Assembly (NCBI GenBank): GCA_002286715.1
Contig: NSJX01000021.1
Coordinates: forward strand, 255,905 to 319,904
Reading direction: 5' to 3'
Source of the DNA: Dentipellis sp. KUC8613
Lineage: Eukaryota > Basidiomycota > Agaricomycetes > Russulales > Hericiaceae
Length of the DNA stretch: 64,000 nucleotides
The first letter of the stretch is position 1. Every line of letters starts with the position of its first letter. Both the position numbers and the translations under genes were made by a program. Under the pieces are notes generated by a model. That model worked only from the letters and a program-made list of their open reading frames with translations. It searched no databases and was not told the origin of the DNA. Shown piece after piece: positions 23,476-35,367 of the stretch.

Positions 23476-25615
23476 TTACAACCCTACAGTAGTCTTAAGA
23501 GCATGGAAGACCGGTCTGCCAACGCCGGTGACCTGGTAACGAGACATATGAGCTCTCAAGGCTGTAATCAATAAAAATAGCGACCCACCGGATCCCATCC
23601 CTTCGTCGCAGGGAAGCCCGTCGTATTACAACCAGGGTTACTGCCTGCGCTAGAATCAGCAAAAGGAACATGGACACAAAGTGCAGAAACATACCATCGA
23701 CGATATCCTTGAACGCCTCCGGCTTCGCATAAATCAGAGGGTTCAAGAACCCCAGCGGCTTCTTCCTCGCAGCAATCAGCTCGTCATTCAGCAGCGAGAA
23801 CACACTGGCCGTGATCGGCGCAGCGCAGCTCGTCCCGTCGACGCCGCCGAACTTGCCCTTCACGACGATGGACACGTTCGTCGCCGCCGCCGACACGTCC
23901 GGATACGCGCGGCCGGTGCGGTTGAAGCGGCCCTTGTATGTCTTCTTGAGCTTGGCGAGGTAGGACGCGACGGCGGTGGACTGGTATGGCGGGATGGAGA
24001 AGATGGTCGAGAAGCCGCCGGCGGAGAGGTCGGCGGCGACTTCGGGGTTTACGCCTTGCGTGCCGCCGACTGAGGTGACGCTGGAAGAAACATGAGTGGG
24101 AGTTGAACAGACAATGATCGGATGGGATACGTACAATGGGCACGTTGAGGGGAAGGTCGGGACGAAAGTCGTGCATTTGGCATCTTGGCTGCCCGAGACG
24201 CCGCCGTCGCCGGATGAGAAAAGAACTGAAGTCCCGCGGGCCCCGAGCTGGGCATAGGCGTGGCATAGCTTCCTGCAAAAGACGAGCGGTAAATATCAAT
24301 ATTGTTACAATGAGGTAATAGGGTGTTCAACACACTGAGCAAGGGGAGTGGGAAGGTCGGATTCATCGATGCCGTAGCTGGTGCTTAGAACTTGCGGGAG
24401 ATGTTGGTCCTTGAGGAGGACGTGGATGATGTCCAAGAAGCCTTGCACGCCGTCGTGGGTATCATTGCCGACGGATATGAACACTGTAGGAACGTGTGAG
24501 GCGATCCCTACGGTATATTGGGTATCGAGGTTCTGAGCGATGGTAGATAGATTAGACCGTGTCGCTTCAGGTTGAAGCTAAGACTAACCGCTTCTATTCC
24601 AGGATGGCTCTGATAATTCTTGCCGTCGTCAATAAGCTTCGTCGTGAATGTCGTGGACGACGGCAGGTCCGGTCTGTAGCGCTTCAAGAACGTCTGCCAA
24701 TCTCGTTCAGTATATGGACGCAACGGGAAAATGAAAGCTGAAAATACCTTCAGATCAGACTTGCTCGCATACTGATCAAGAAAACCGGACACGGCCAGGC
24801 GGTTGTTGGTCTGTGTCGCGTTCCTCTTCGGGATGCCGTACAAGGCCTCTGCACACGCTGGCGTGAAATGCTTGGCGCAAGATGCCGGCACGGAGTCGGT
24901 GGTGATGGCGTCTTGAGAGACAAGGTCCGCATCGCTGTAATGCTTCATCGTTGTCGGGCCACCGACAATCGGTACTGGAAATCTGCACGGCGAATTAGAA
25001 AATGCTAGGACGCTGCCACAAGAGAAGACCACTTCACCCGATAGTAGGATGCACGAAGTCCAGATGTTTCTTCAGCGACGGCGGGATCGAGTATGAAAGC
25101 GTGCGGATGGTCTGGCGGCCCGAGTCATCCGCGAACGCGCAATAGTCAGCCGCAAGTAGTTTGTTCGCTTGCTTGACCGTCATGTTGAGGCTCATCCAGT
25201 CTCCAGCGGGGCTGACGCTCTCAGCGGACAGATTGTGTGCCGTCAGCCATGCCTTGACGGCTGCGACCGTGCTCGGCGCGGGTGCAACCATAGCCTCCAC
25301 CTGCAGCGTCACGGTCAGCGTGATGGGCAGAGAGAATGAAGCTGAAGAGCGTACATCTTCTTTGGAGAGGTGATTGCCATAGTCAGGGCTGTCGGGTGTG
25401 CTCACGGCGTAGAGCCTCTCCACCAAGCCGTCACGGTTGTTCTCGATGAGCGCCATGCCCAGGGTGAGGACATGGTCGTCGGAAGGGCGCCCCATCATCG
25501 TGTACCCCACCGGAGGCGCGTCGCGGCGTTCGTGAACATGGAGAGCGCCTGAGATCACGGGCGTTGCAAAGACAACTGAAGAAAGATAAGCAAGAGCGAA
25601 GCTAGAGACGAGCAT
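23476..25615 (-). CDS. Sedolisin (S53) tripeptidyl peptidase 1, secreted
   Basis: Acid serine-carboxyl peptidase of the sedolisin/TPP1 family, made as a zymogen. Nine exons from 25615 down to 23476 join in frame to 565 residues: 25615-25355, 25300-25038, 24982-24748, 24693-24589, 24532-24336, 24272-24135, 24080-23695, 23644-23589 and 23532-23476. Signal peptide MLVSSFALAYLSSVVFA; an upstream in-frame ATG at 25702 would bury it, so I chose 25615. A Pro-kumamolisin prodomain (YGNHLSKED) follows. The catalytic set is Glu about 287 and Asp about 291 (EANLDTQY, split by an intron), the oxyanion Asp about 376 (SSGDGG) and Ser about 484 (DGTSCAAP). The family normally has SGTS; the Asp in place of Ser does not touch the nucleophile. 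The C-terminus carries the Ca-binding-type region and GVGRPVFHALKTTVGL. Confidence 0.93.
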
Positions 25616-26611
25616 GGTGGATAGGGCCTTGGATATGGAGAAGTAGGACTTGAGGCCTACCCCACGCGGAGAATAGGGCGTGGACTTGAGGGGAGAAGGC
25701 AAGAAGGCACGACGACCTCGCTGACCTCCAGCCTGACTTTCATGCCTGTAATTCGAATGCAGACTGGACTAGATGTTGGCTGACCACCTCGGTCTGCAAC
25801 AAACCGCCGCTGCGAAAGAAACCTCGAATATTCCAAATGGGCTGACGCATTCCAAATCTTTGGACCGGAATTCGTATACTCACGTGCGCTATAGTCACGG
25901 CAGGCGCCTTCGCCAGTGGTTTGTTTGTCAAAAATACTTTGGTGCTCTGACGATCGCCTATATCACTGGCGTGAAGTACACAAAGTTCGTGTTTATATTC
26001 TGAAATGAACGACCAACACTTAGGTATAACGAGTTTGCCGAAGATGATCGCCGTTCCTGCATAAGCGGGGATAACAAAATGATCCATGAGGATGTACAGC
26101 CGATGAGCGGCTGCTTAGCTCTTGAAGCGCTTGGTGGTTTCACCATGAGGCTCATGATCACCATGATCACCATAATCGAACTGGTAACGAAAGCGGTGTC
26201 AGAGTACTGTGTGATCGACCGTACCATGAAACGAAACAGGGGAAGGAGGGAAGGAGATATCATATCTGGCCTTGAACTGTCTGCATAGCTACGTCACTCC
26301 AGGATGAACCGGAGTCCAGCAGCAACGGTCCGGAGACCGGCTGCGGGTAGCTCGGGTGCCAGATGGCACAACCACAAGGTTTAAATCACATAAGGGGGAG
26401 TAGAGAATAGATCAAAGTGTAATGATGCGGAAACTCACCAACATCATCCAAGCAAGCTTCCTTGTGTTGAAAGGTCACACCGCAGAACAAATATCATCCC
26501 TCACGAGCAACTGTACGTTCGCTAGCGCTGTATTATTTTGGAGTAGGGGTGTATAGGGCGTAAGTACAGGGAGTCAAAAGACGCATGTCTAGGGTCGGTG
26601 CAACGGGGCCA
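25616..26611. other. Intergenic
   Basis: Upstream of sedolisin 1 and downstream of TOM7. No gene supported. Confidence 0.45.
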
Positions 26612-26963
26612 TCATGCCAACGGGCTGATCAACCTAGACGGGGTAAACGCACGAAGTCAGTTCATGAGCGCGTGTGAGTGAGCGGCATACGCACTTGATA
26701 AGCGAAGGCTGCGGGTTGCTGCGAGTGTAGCCAACGTAGATAATGAAGGGGATCCATCCGTAGTGAAGGACAGTCTACAACGCGAGGATGAGTACGGTGT
26801 CGAGATACTGCGCAACGGATTGGATTGAAGTGACACGTACGTGGCCATACTCGACGGCGCGGATGATTCTCTCCTACAAAATCAAGTCAAAAGTATGAGC
26901 CTTGATAGCTAGGGCCAGCGACATAGACATAAAGAAACATACCTTTGTTTCTTCTGAAGGCAT
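26612..26963 (-). CDS. TOM7: TOM7, small subunit of the mitochondrial outer membrane translocase
   Basis: Component of the TOM complex that tunes its assembly and dynamics. Four short exons, 26963-26943, 26873-26841, 26774-26695 and 26633-26612, join to only 51 residues: [18 protein letters not shown], then the conserved single membrane segment [19 protein letters not shown] and the end QPSLIKLISPLA. This matches the TOM7 signature across eukaryotes, including the invariant HYGWIP and the PSLIKL...PLA tail. All splice sites are GT-AG. It is easily missed because no exon exceeds 80 nt. It is divergent from eIF3f. Confidence 0.93.
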
Positions 26964-27211
26964 GGTGGTCGTTGGTCGAGTGACTGGCCGACAGCAGAGC
27001 GTCGCCCAGTGATTTTAGGGACTCGGCAACTCCCGAAGTCTGTGGCGCGCGCTTGTCCTGCTCAAAGTTCCTTTTCAAAATCTCGGAAAGGACCCATAGA
27101 CTTCAGGGCCTCACTAATTGCTGTAGCAACGTCAAAAGATCGTGAGTTTACGACTCTGATACATTGTTGAGTTGCTCAAGTCATATAAGCATCCAGGTTA
27201 TCTCGACCAAA
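26964..27211. promoter_or_regulatory. Divergent promoter of TOM7 and eIF3f
   Basis: 248 bases between two divergent start codons, so the core promoters of two housekeeping genes must lie here. No TATA box is seen. Confidence 0.6.
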
Positions 27212-28398
27212 ATGCCTCTCGGACCCTCTTCTTCGGCCGTGCACCTTCAGCCAGTGCCATCGACCTCTACTCCTGCTGCAGCGTATGTCACCTATGTGTT
27301 GTTGCCCTACCAAGGCATTACGAAACAGGGTACTTGACTGACACAAACGATACCCAGTCGTGCGCCCTCAAATGTCACCGTCCATCCGGTAGCGCTCTTC
27401 TCGATTCTCGATCATTATCTTCGCCGCACGGACACACAAGATCGTGTTATCGGAACTCTTCTCGGGACGCGGACAGAGAATGGCGACCTTGTGGACGTCC
27501 GGAGCGCGTTTGCCGTGCTGCACAGCGAGACGAGCGAGCAGGTCGCTGTGGACATGGAGTATCACCGCGCGATGTATGAGTTGTGCCAGCGTACGAGCCC
27601 AAAAGAGGTCATCGTCGGATGGTGAGTGAAACCCTCCATCTTTGTATGAACTGATACGTCAACTATCTGCTAGGTACTCGACCGGTTCGAACCTGAACAC
27701 GTACTCCGCGCTTATTCAGAACTTCTACTCGCAAGAGACTGCCCCGCATCCTGCCATCCATATTGCCTTGAACACTGGAACCGAGGAGAACCAGGAGACC
27801 GGTGTGAAGGCCTACATCAGGTGTGTCGCTCTGCGTGCCATCTCAAGCTACTTGTCCTCAGTATCACCACCTCCATAGCTCTCCTGTCGGTGTATACCCC
27901 AAGCCCGAAAATGCTGTCTTCCTCCCGATTCCCGTTGACCTTCGCTTCAACGACGCTGAGAGGAGTGGTCGTACGTTCACCTTGACCATCCGATCCTTCC
28001 ATGCTATAACGCTAAACGTCATCTTCAGTCGAACTGCTCAACTCCCCAACTCCCACCCCCGCCCCCATCTCTGACATCGCTCTCCTCGAGACCACCCTGA
28101 CGACCCTCGTCGAAATGATCGACCGCGTCCTCATATACGTGCGCGCCGTCCTCTCGGGCGAGAGGCAGGGCGACAAAGCTGTTGGCCGGTACCTCATGGA
28201 CACCTTCGCCACCGGTGCCGAAGATCTGGACAAGAGCGGCTTCACGGGCAGCTTGCAGGTATGTTCCATATACTCTTTCTACCCCGCGAAGCCTGCTAAT
28301 GCGCTGTATAGGATACTCTCATGATGACGTACCTCGCGAACCTCGTCCGCGCACAAGCCGAGGTGTCCGCACGCCTCGCGCTCGTGACGTCGTCATAG
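27212..28398 (+). CDS. EIF3F: Translation initiation factor eIF3 subunit f
   Basis: MPN-domain subunit of the eIF3 complex on the 40S ribosome. Exons 27212-27282, 27358-27621, 27674-27820, 27879-27970, 28029-28258 and 28312-28398 join to 296 residues. After a Pro/Ser/Thr-rich start comes the MPN core [28 protein letters not shown] and [13 protein letters not shown], then the C-terminal helices ([20 protein letters not shown] and [15 protein letters not shown]). The zinc-binding JAMM residues are not present in active form, as in other eIF3f proteins. The exon 4 donor was placed at 27971 (GTACGT), which restores ERSGLELLNS. Confidence 0.94.
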
Positions 28399-28979
28399 TG
28401 CACCGTGCTGCGTGCGCGTTGTACTCTCGCTTCGTTTCCTATCAAAAAGTGTCCGCAGGGCACGGTGTACGTTGGTGGCTTGAGGCCGCTGTATGTTCTT
28501 TGTATCGCTAGATGGGCAGGGTGTGTACGTGCCGACGGGATATAGATGCAGCATTGGCGGTTGACAGAATCAGAATTATTCCGGTATCCACCGCGGTGTA
28601 TGGCTACAAATTTCTATGCAGGTGAGTGAACTGCGGAGCGTTGATATATACTCACTCTTCTAGGACCAAAGCGTGGCTTTGGCGCAGTAGTGTAGGTTGC
28701 TCTGGATTGTGGAAGCTGTCAAGATAAAACCGCCTCGAGTCGTTGCAATTACGGACTGCTGCGGTTGACGGGTTTCGTTCCACTTGACCTTTCTAGTTGC
28801 TGAGAGCGTCAGGTGGACTTCCCAACTTGGCCGCGACGATGTCATCTCGAAGCCTCGTTCCGTCTGTCTTCCGAGTTACCCGGTCCGGACTGGGCGCCGT
28901 ATATTAGTCTCCGTCGCTCCGAGGTAGTCTTGAAGCCCCAGGCACCTTTCCAGCGTACCTATACCACAAGTGTCACACC
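28399..28979. other. Intergenic, upstream of amine oxidase 1
   Basis: No gene supported and no clear TATA box. Confidence 0.45.
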
Positions 28980-30704
28980 ATGGCTGGACAGATGGTACGT
29001 CATACACTATTTCCAGTTTGCAATTGATCTCACTCGTTTATACCGCCGTGAACTTAGGACGTAGGCATTGTCGGCGGAGGCATCGCTGGCCTCTACGCCG
29101 CACTCCTCCTGCAGCGCGAGGGCCACCGGGTCCACATCTTCGAAGCCAGCGAGCACATCGGTGGACGCATCCTCACACACCTCTTCTCTGGCGAGAAAGC
29201 CCGATCTTTCGATGCGGGGGCGCTGGTACTACCTGCTACATCCGCACCACACGCAATAACGACCAACCTCATCTCCCATGTCAATTCGTCCCCCGATCTC
29301 TCCAGCGATATGAAACTCGAACTAGTCGAGTACCCGGAGGGGAGTAGCGTGCGTACGCGGGTAAATGGCAAGACTGCTGACTCAAACCGTCGTGGCCACA
29401 TCTCGCCCTCCATGGTAGAATGGCCGGTCCCTTCGGACTGGAAAAACAAAATGGCGGGCGAAAGCATGGCAGAGGCCACCCATGACCTCGTGCAGGGCCT
29501 CCTTGCAAACTTTGATTCTGGCTTCGACGCACTGCTCCAGCTTGACAAAACACATGGCTCCTTCCGCAACTGGATTACCGCGACGCACGGTTGGCCAGAC
29601 GCGTTCGCCGACTTCGTCGAGACAGTCATGTTCGGCAGCGATGCATTCTCGCTGAGCTGCGCGGAGATCATCGTGCGCCAGATGAACCTCACGCTCGCTG
29701 CAGACTGGAGAACCATCAGAGGTGGGATGGGTCGCCTGCCAGAGGCTATGGCGGCGCTGGTGGGCTGGAGCAACATTACAATGAGCGCTAGGGCGACTGG
29801 TGTAGAAAATGGCCCGGACAAGGCCGTCGTGACTGTGGAGGGATATAATGGCGCCATCCGAGGCACATTCGACAAGGTCTTATTAACCATTCCGCCAATC
29901 GCGTTGGAGAAATTGGTGGAGAGGCCACATTGGGCGCCGGATAAGGAGACGGCTCTTCGTGCTATGAACCTCGAGCCGGCGTATAGGATGGGTCTGCATT
30001 TCAAAACGCGATGGTGGGACAGCCAGAGGACGGACAGCATGGTTGAGGCTATCTCCGACCTTCCCGTCCATCTAGTCCAAATCCCACCCACCGACGCGGA
30101 TCAGAGCTCCCCAACTAGCCCAGGAATGCTCGTCATTAGCGCCTATGGCGCAGACGCACGCCTGTGGCTCTCCCTCTCCGTCGTCGAGCGCCGCAGCCAG
30201 GCCATTCGCTGTCTCTCCGCCATCTTCAGCGATCGCGCCGACGTCGATATTGCAAGGCAGCTGATCGACACATTCGACGTGGTGTGGTCGAGCCGGGTAG
30301 CGAGTGGGAGCACTGCGTTCCTGCCGGGTCAGTTTAGTCGCTCCTTGTCTGCCGCTCAACGTCCCGAGGGCAATATCTTCTTTGCAGGAGAGCATCTCTC
30401 GGACCATCATGGCTGGATTACGGGGCCTATTCAATCTGCGCTGGATGCTGCCCGTCGCATGACGGAGGACTTTGGGATTCGGGCGTTGAGCGAGAAGGAC
30501 CACGAAAACAACATGCACCCCAGGCTGGCTGGCGAACTTCACCACACGTTCGAGTTTCTCCCGAAGAATCGGGACGTCGTGGGCGAACCGACACGAAGGC
30601 GTTGGGATGCATCTTCACCGCAGGAGAGGATCAGAAATCTGGGCAGCTGGGACAAATACTCGGGAGGACCGGAGACTAATCACCTCATAGGACCTGGATT
30701 CTAA
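28980..30704 (+). CDS. Flavin amine oxidase, L-amino-acid-oxidase-like (copy 1)
   Basis: FAD-dependent oxidase expected to oxidise an amine or L-amino acid to the imine with release of H2O2. A 15 nt first exon (28980-28994, MAGQM) joins 29058-30704 for 553 residues. The N-terminal dinucleotide fold VGIVGGGIAGLYAALLLQRE and the acidic end of the second strand (FEASEHIGGR) bind FAD. The C-terminal FAGEHLSDHHGWITG segment is the FAD/substrate motif of the L-amino-acid-oxidase group; the covalent-flavin Cys of monoamine oxidase is absent. No signal peptide is seen. It is a close paralogue of the gene at 35368, separated by two other oxidoreductase genes. The substrate is unknown. Confidence 0.9.
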
Positions 30705-31569
30705 CTTCTAGAACATGCAAATTCTGACGTGCAAGAAGTTTAGTGGTCACAACGCAGCCGCTTTCGATGCGAGAAACGGAGAAATGGGACTGGCGGATTT
30801 TGACGAGTCCTGGTCAGTAATCGCAAGTAATGGTTTGGAGTGCAGATTTATTTTGTGAGGGTACGGTATAAGAATATCGCACCATCGGTGACGTCGCTTT
30901 CTATGTCCGAAAAATGATGCTCGACGCGACAAAGGTAAAGTATTACAACTCGGATATTGGAATGTCTGTATAACTTTCAAGACGATGTTTTCAGCGGTTG
31001 CGACCACCACGACGGAGATCGATGCCACGTGGCGCTCACATGGTCTAAGGCTTCATGACCGCACGCGGCGCTTCAGTTGCTCTGACCAATGTTACTTCGT
31101 CCATCACCGGACTTCACAGTGAAGTAAGCATATCGATGGAGGCCCTCATAGACCATGATTTCATTTTTTTCTGCCACAGGGGGCGAAACACAAGAACACA
31201 AGGGCTGTCCGATTTCTGCCGGGTCCTCAAGACCACTCGAGACTTCAAGCAGACGGGACCCGGAGCATCAGCCAAGCGGCCGTACGCGTTCGATTCGAGA
31301 CACATCCACAGGAACAGCAACTATCCGCAGAGCCCTAGACTCTCAATATTGAAGAATTGTTCTAGTCTCTCCCATCAATATAGTCAGGAGTCCAACCCAG
31401 GACATCGAAAAGCCGATATTGTGCCGTCCGAAATGCGGTTTGGATAAATTACCCCCGGTAATAGTGTCACTATCGCCACCGCCATTCACCGCAGGCCGAG
31501 GACACTTGAGGTACGCAATGCCATCGTGACGTCCCCCTGTTTCCTCTTAGAAAGACCCTTTCGCAGACT
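30705..31569. other. Intergenic
   Basis: Between amine oxidase 1 and the SDR gene. Open frames here have no recognisable family. Confidence 0.45.
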
Positions 31570-32574
31570 ATGAGTTTCGTCGCAGATTTGTTCAGCGCCG
31601 CTGGCCGTACTGCCGTTATCACTGGCGGCGGAACTGGCCTTGGGTACTGGATGGCCGAAGCTTGGGTCAAGAACGGCGGAAAAGGTATGGGTACCTTTCT
31701 AGATACCAGAGCAAGTTCACTGACTTCACGACGAGTCTACATTGCTGGCCGCCGCGCCGAAGTCTTGAAACAGGCTGCTGCGAAATTGAACGACATCGCC
31801 GATAACAGCGCTTTTTTGTGAGCAGGATGCACGCAGTGAGATTATCCAGTACCTCACGAGCCTGCGTCCTAGCTTTGCTGCCGACCTTTCGAATCAACAA
31901 GGTGTGGACAGCCTTGCCACAGAAATATCCTCTCGCGAGACTTCCCTCGACGTTCTTGTGAACAATGCCGGCTTTGCTATGTTCGATCCACTGAGACCCG
32001 GAGAAATCCTCCCCCAATTTAATCTGGACAATTGGTCAAAGTGGTACACCGTTAATTGTTGGGCCCCTGCTGCGCTCACCAGCGCACTCGCGCCATTACT
32101 TGTCAAGGCCGCGAAGAAGGGCGAGGGCCGCGGGAGCGTCATCCTCATCACTAGTATTGCCGACGATACATGGTTTGCAGCGTCTCAAATGACCGGTGCG
32201 TTGATTGTCCCCTTCCCTGGCTATTTGCTTACCATACGTCTATAGGGTGTTCTCTGTCCAAAGTCGCCGAGGGCGCACTCACGAAAATCCTCGCAAACAA
32301 GCTCGTCGCATACGGCGTCCGTGTCAACGCGATTGCCCCTGGCACGTTCCCGACACCAAGCAACGACCCGTCGAACGAGAGGATGCCATCCGGCAGACCA
32401 GAACAAATGGTGCCGATGAAGCGGAACGGCACTGCAGACGACATTGCGGGCGCCTTCCTGTTCTTGGCGACCAAAGCTAGTGCCTATGTCACTGGACAGA
32501 AATTCGCGGTTGATGGTGGCTGGTCGATGGTGGTCAACGGGCCCCCGCATTCTTCGGTTAACGATCATGTTTGA
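31570..32574 (+). CDS. Short-chain dehydrogenase/reductase with Cys in place of catalytic Tyr
   Basis: NAD(P)-binding SDR of the classical type. Exons 31570-31684, 31736-31817, 31873-32195 and 32246-32574 join to 282 residues. TGGGTGLG (cofactor loop), NNAG and the catalytic-Ser region ILITSIADD are normal. At the YxxxK position the sequence reads C-S-L-S-K (Cys about 175, Lys about 179; TGT at 32248-32250), so the usual catalytic Tyr is missing although Lys is kept. The C-terminal part (NAIAPGTFPTPSN, VTGQKFAVDGGWSM) is ordinary. An apparent frame break after NSAF at 31815 is resolved by a 55 nt intron (31818-31872) leading into FFAADLSNQQGVDS. Whether the enzyme is active, altered or dead is open. 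Confidence 0.87.
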
Positions 32575-33235
32575 GCGTCTCACAGTAAACAATGACGTAT
32601 CAATCTGGCAGCAAACACTGAACGAGGCATAGCCAATGGCAAGTGCAACGTCAGGGGCTCCCATTTCGACTCGTATCGCTTCCATTGTGGGCTCATGGGG
32701 AATATGGCGTCCCTTTCAACAGCACCGTTACACCATCTGCGGTCCTGTGAGAACAGAAGGAATAAGGGCCTGGCTGAGTACTGCAGCTGAGTGGGATTAT
32801 TCATGATCAAGCACTTCGCCAAAAAAGGAAGGTCTCATATGTGTCGATTGGTAAGTTGGTGAGCGGTGTAAGCACCAGAACTTTAGCGCCTTAGTGGATG
32901 CCATCATCTCCAAGCTTGATGCGAGGGTAGCTGAACAATATTGATTTCTATGCAGACGAATTCGCAGAGCGGAATCGCGAAGTATTCGCCAGAAACGGTG
33001 CTACCACCTATGCACCCCTATGCTGCTCTCGCTGCCAGGTAAGCTTAGCAATCGGATACGCATGGTGGGCTGAATAACGGCCTGCGAACCTCCCGCTGGC
33101 TCATAGCGTTGACTTGCGATACTTTGAAGTACGTCAGCCTGATTTTCTTCGGTACAAAAGCATAGGCATGTTCAGCGAAGAAAGGCACCATCCGTCGACA
33201 CATCCCTTCGAAACAAGTTTTCGCGCAACATACTA
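32575..33235. other. Intergenic
   Basis: No gene supported between the SDR and epimerase-like genes. Confidence 0.45.
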
Positions 33236-34628
33236 ATGTCTTCTACCAAGACTCAAGTTCTTATCACCGGCGCGACCGGTAAACACGGTTGTCTTTTGCG
33301 ACGTCCTGCGACCCTAATCCTCCGATGCAGGATACATCGGAGGAACTGTCCTCCAGCTCCTGTTGGCTCACCCCAAGCGGGACACCTTCGATATCACCGC
33401 CTACGTGCGCAGCGAATATAAAGCCAAGAAGCTTCGTGATCTCGGCGTGCGCACGGCAACCGGTACTTTGGACGAAGGCAACAAGCTCAAGGACGCCGCA
33501 TCCAAGGCCGACGTGATCTTCAACATTGTGAGTTTCGCTGCCACTCTCAATACATGACTCGCAGCCTGTTCGCTGAACGCGCGCTCTCCCCGCCAGGCCG
33601 ACTCTGACAATCTCGAGGCCACCAAGGCGCTCTTGAGCGGGCTGAGGAAGCGGTTCGAAACCACCGGGGAACCACCTATTCTCATCCATACGGTACGATC
33701 TTCGCGGTTTTTATACCGGGCAGTCGCTAATTCGAATCTGCTTTCAGTCGGGTACTGGTATCTTCATGGACAACACCCAAGGCGAGAGCACCGATGTCAT
33801 CTACTACGACACCAACATCGCGCAGATCGAGGCTCTTCCCGACACTGCGCTTCACCGTAACGTCGATCTGGAAGTTGTCGCCGCCGACGAAGCCGGTGAG
33901 TGACGACGCACACTCCTGAACCTGAAGGAATACTGTACTCACGGGAAGCTTTTAGGCTATGCTCGCACCTACATTGTCCTGCCCGGGACAGTCTACGGTC
34001 TCGCCTCCGGAACGTTGGTGGACCTTTGCATCATGAACCGCCACTCTATCCAGATTCCGTTCCTCATCAAGTCGTCGCTGGACAGAGGCCACGCTGGCGT
34101 CATCGGAGAGGGAAGGAACATCTGGCCCCACTCCCACGTTGATGATGGTACGTATCGCCTTCTTGTGGATAGTACAGTCGCATGTGCTGATCCTCCTTTT
34201 CATACGTGTAGTGGCTCAGATGTTTATCACCGTCTTCGACGCCGTTCTCGGATCCAAGGGCCAGTCTGTCGCGCACGGCCGCGAGGGCTTCTACTACGTT
34301 GAGAACGGGGAGTACGAGTTGATGGACGTCTCAAAGGAGGTTGCGAAGGTCTTCTATGACTTAGGCATTCAGAAGACCCCCGACATTAAGCCTTTCACTG
34401 AAGAGGAGAAGGCGAAGTATGGGGTAAGTACCAATCTGTCTCTTCTCGGCGGTTACGACGCATTGACCGCCACTCGCACTCGTCCAGGTGACTTTCCTTG
34501 GCTTCAACTCTCGCGGCCGCGGCGATCGGTCCAGGGCCCTCGGATGGAAGGCCACGAAGACCAAGGAGGACTTCGTCGCCAGCATCAGGCCAGAAGTCGA
34601 GTCTCTTGTCGCTGAGCTCAAGAAATAG
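33236..34628 (+). CDS. NAD(P)-binding epimerase/NmrA-like protein
   Basis: Extended-SDR fold protein. Exons 33236-33278, 33331-33527, 33597-33692, 33748-33895, 33956-34147, 34212-34423 and 34488-34628 join to 342 residues. The N-terminal VLITGATGYIGG (about residues 8-19) is the Rossmann cofactor loop, followed by an NmrA-like pattern (DITAYVRSEYKAKKLRDLGV, then a short DADVIFN-type strand). The C-terminal third (YYVENGEYELMDVSKEVAK) is typical of fungal NAD(P)-binding proteins related to isoflavone-reductase/epimerase groups. The reaction cannot be assigned. It is third of six consecutive plus-strand genes, five of them oxidoreductase-type. Confidence 0.85.
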
Positions 34629-35367
34629 AGAACCTTATAGAATATCATTTGACCATTCGTTGTACACCGTGTTTCGCATATACCAAAGAACTGTGATTTT
34701 TTGTTCAGGTCAGGCAAGACTAGGCCGGGCCCTGGTTGATTTGGCCTTGTTTGTTCGCATCGCGGCGAAGCGGCGTTCAATCAGAGCCTGGCTAGCTTAT
34801 TTACTGCCTACACTTGATTGCGTTGTCAGCCCAGTCTCTTGAACAACCAAAGCTCCGAAATCTTTTTCACTGAAAGCTGTGGGATCCATAGTCTTCAACC
34901 TCTAATGTCTCTTCGGCTTTTGCTCGCTTCGCTCATGCGCGCGCGCCACGCATAGTGTCTACGTGTGAGACTGCAACGGCGCTGTCCCAGCTTCGGTTTG
35001 CTAGACGGAACGAGGAAGATGCATTGTGGACAGACGATGAGGTAAGTCCACCTCGTTTACTGCACCGTGATCAGAACGTTTGTAGGTGCAGTGTGACAAG
35101 CGGGCTTGAAATGGGGATGCCGCAACTCCCTGCCCTATCCAAGACATCTAAATGGTATTCTCTAACGCCTATCGTATTCCGAGTGATGGCTGGATTGAAA
35201 TAACAGGTGCTATAGAGGCCTCATCCCGATCGTCTTCCGAGCGATGGCCATGACTTCATCTGGTTTCTATGGCCAGTGTCCCATATAGAGAGACTATTAT
35301 TCGCGACTTTCCCTCATCTTCTGCTCGAAATCCACCCGGGTGTCATTGGTATAGCATTCGTTCAACT
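34629..35367. other. Intergenic, upstream of amine oxidase 2
   Basis: No gene supported. An imperfect 24-base repeat occurs at about 35165 and 35225 (CCTATCGTATTCCGAGTGAT against CCGATCGTCTTCCGAGCGAT). Confidence 0.45.

Noticed and set aside
23800..23870. Loss of the sedolisin active site, because SGTS reads DGTS (and NGTS in the second gene)
   Set aside because: The nucleophilic Ser and the Glu/Asp pair are present in both; only the residue two places before GTS-Ser differs.
31800..31875. Frameshift in a T homopolymer of the SDR gene
   Set aside because: A 55 nt GT-AG intron at 31818-31872 restores the frame and the expected ADLS motif, so no frameshift is needed. A 32 nt alternative intron was also rejected as too short.
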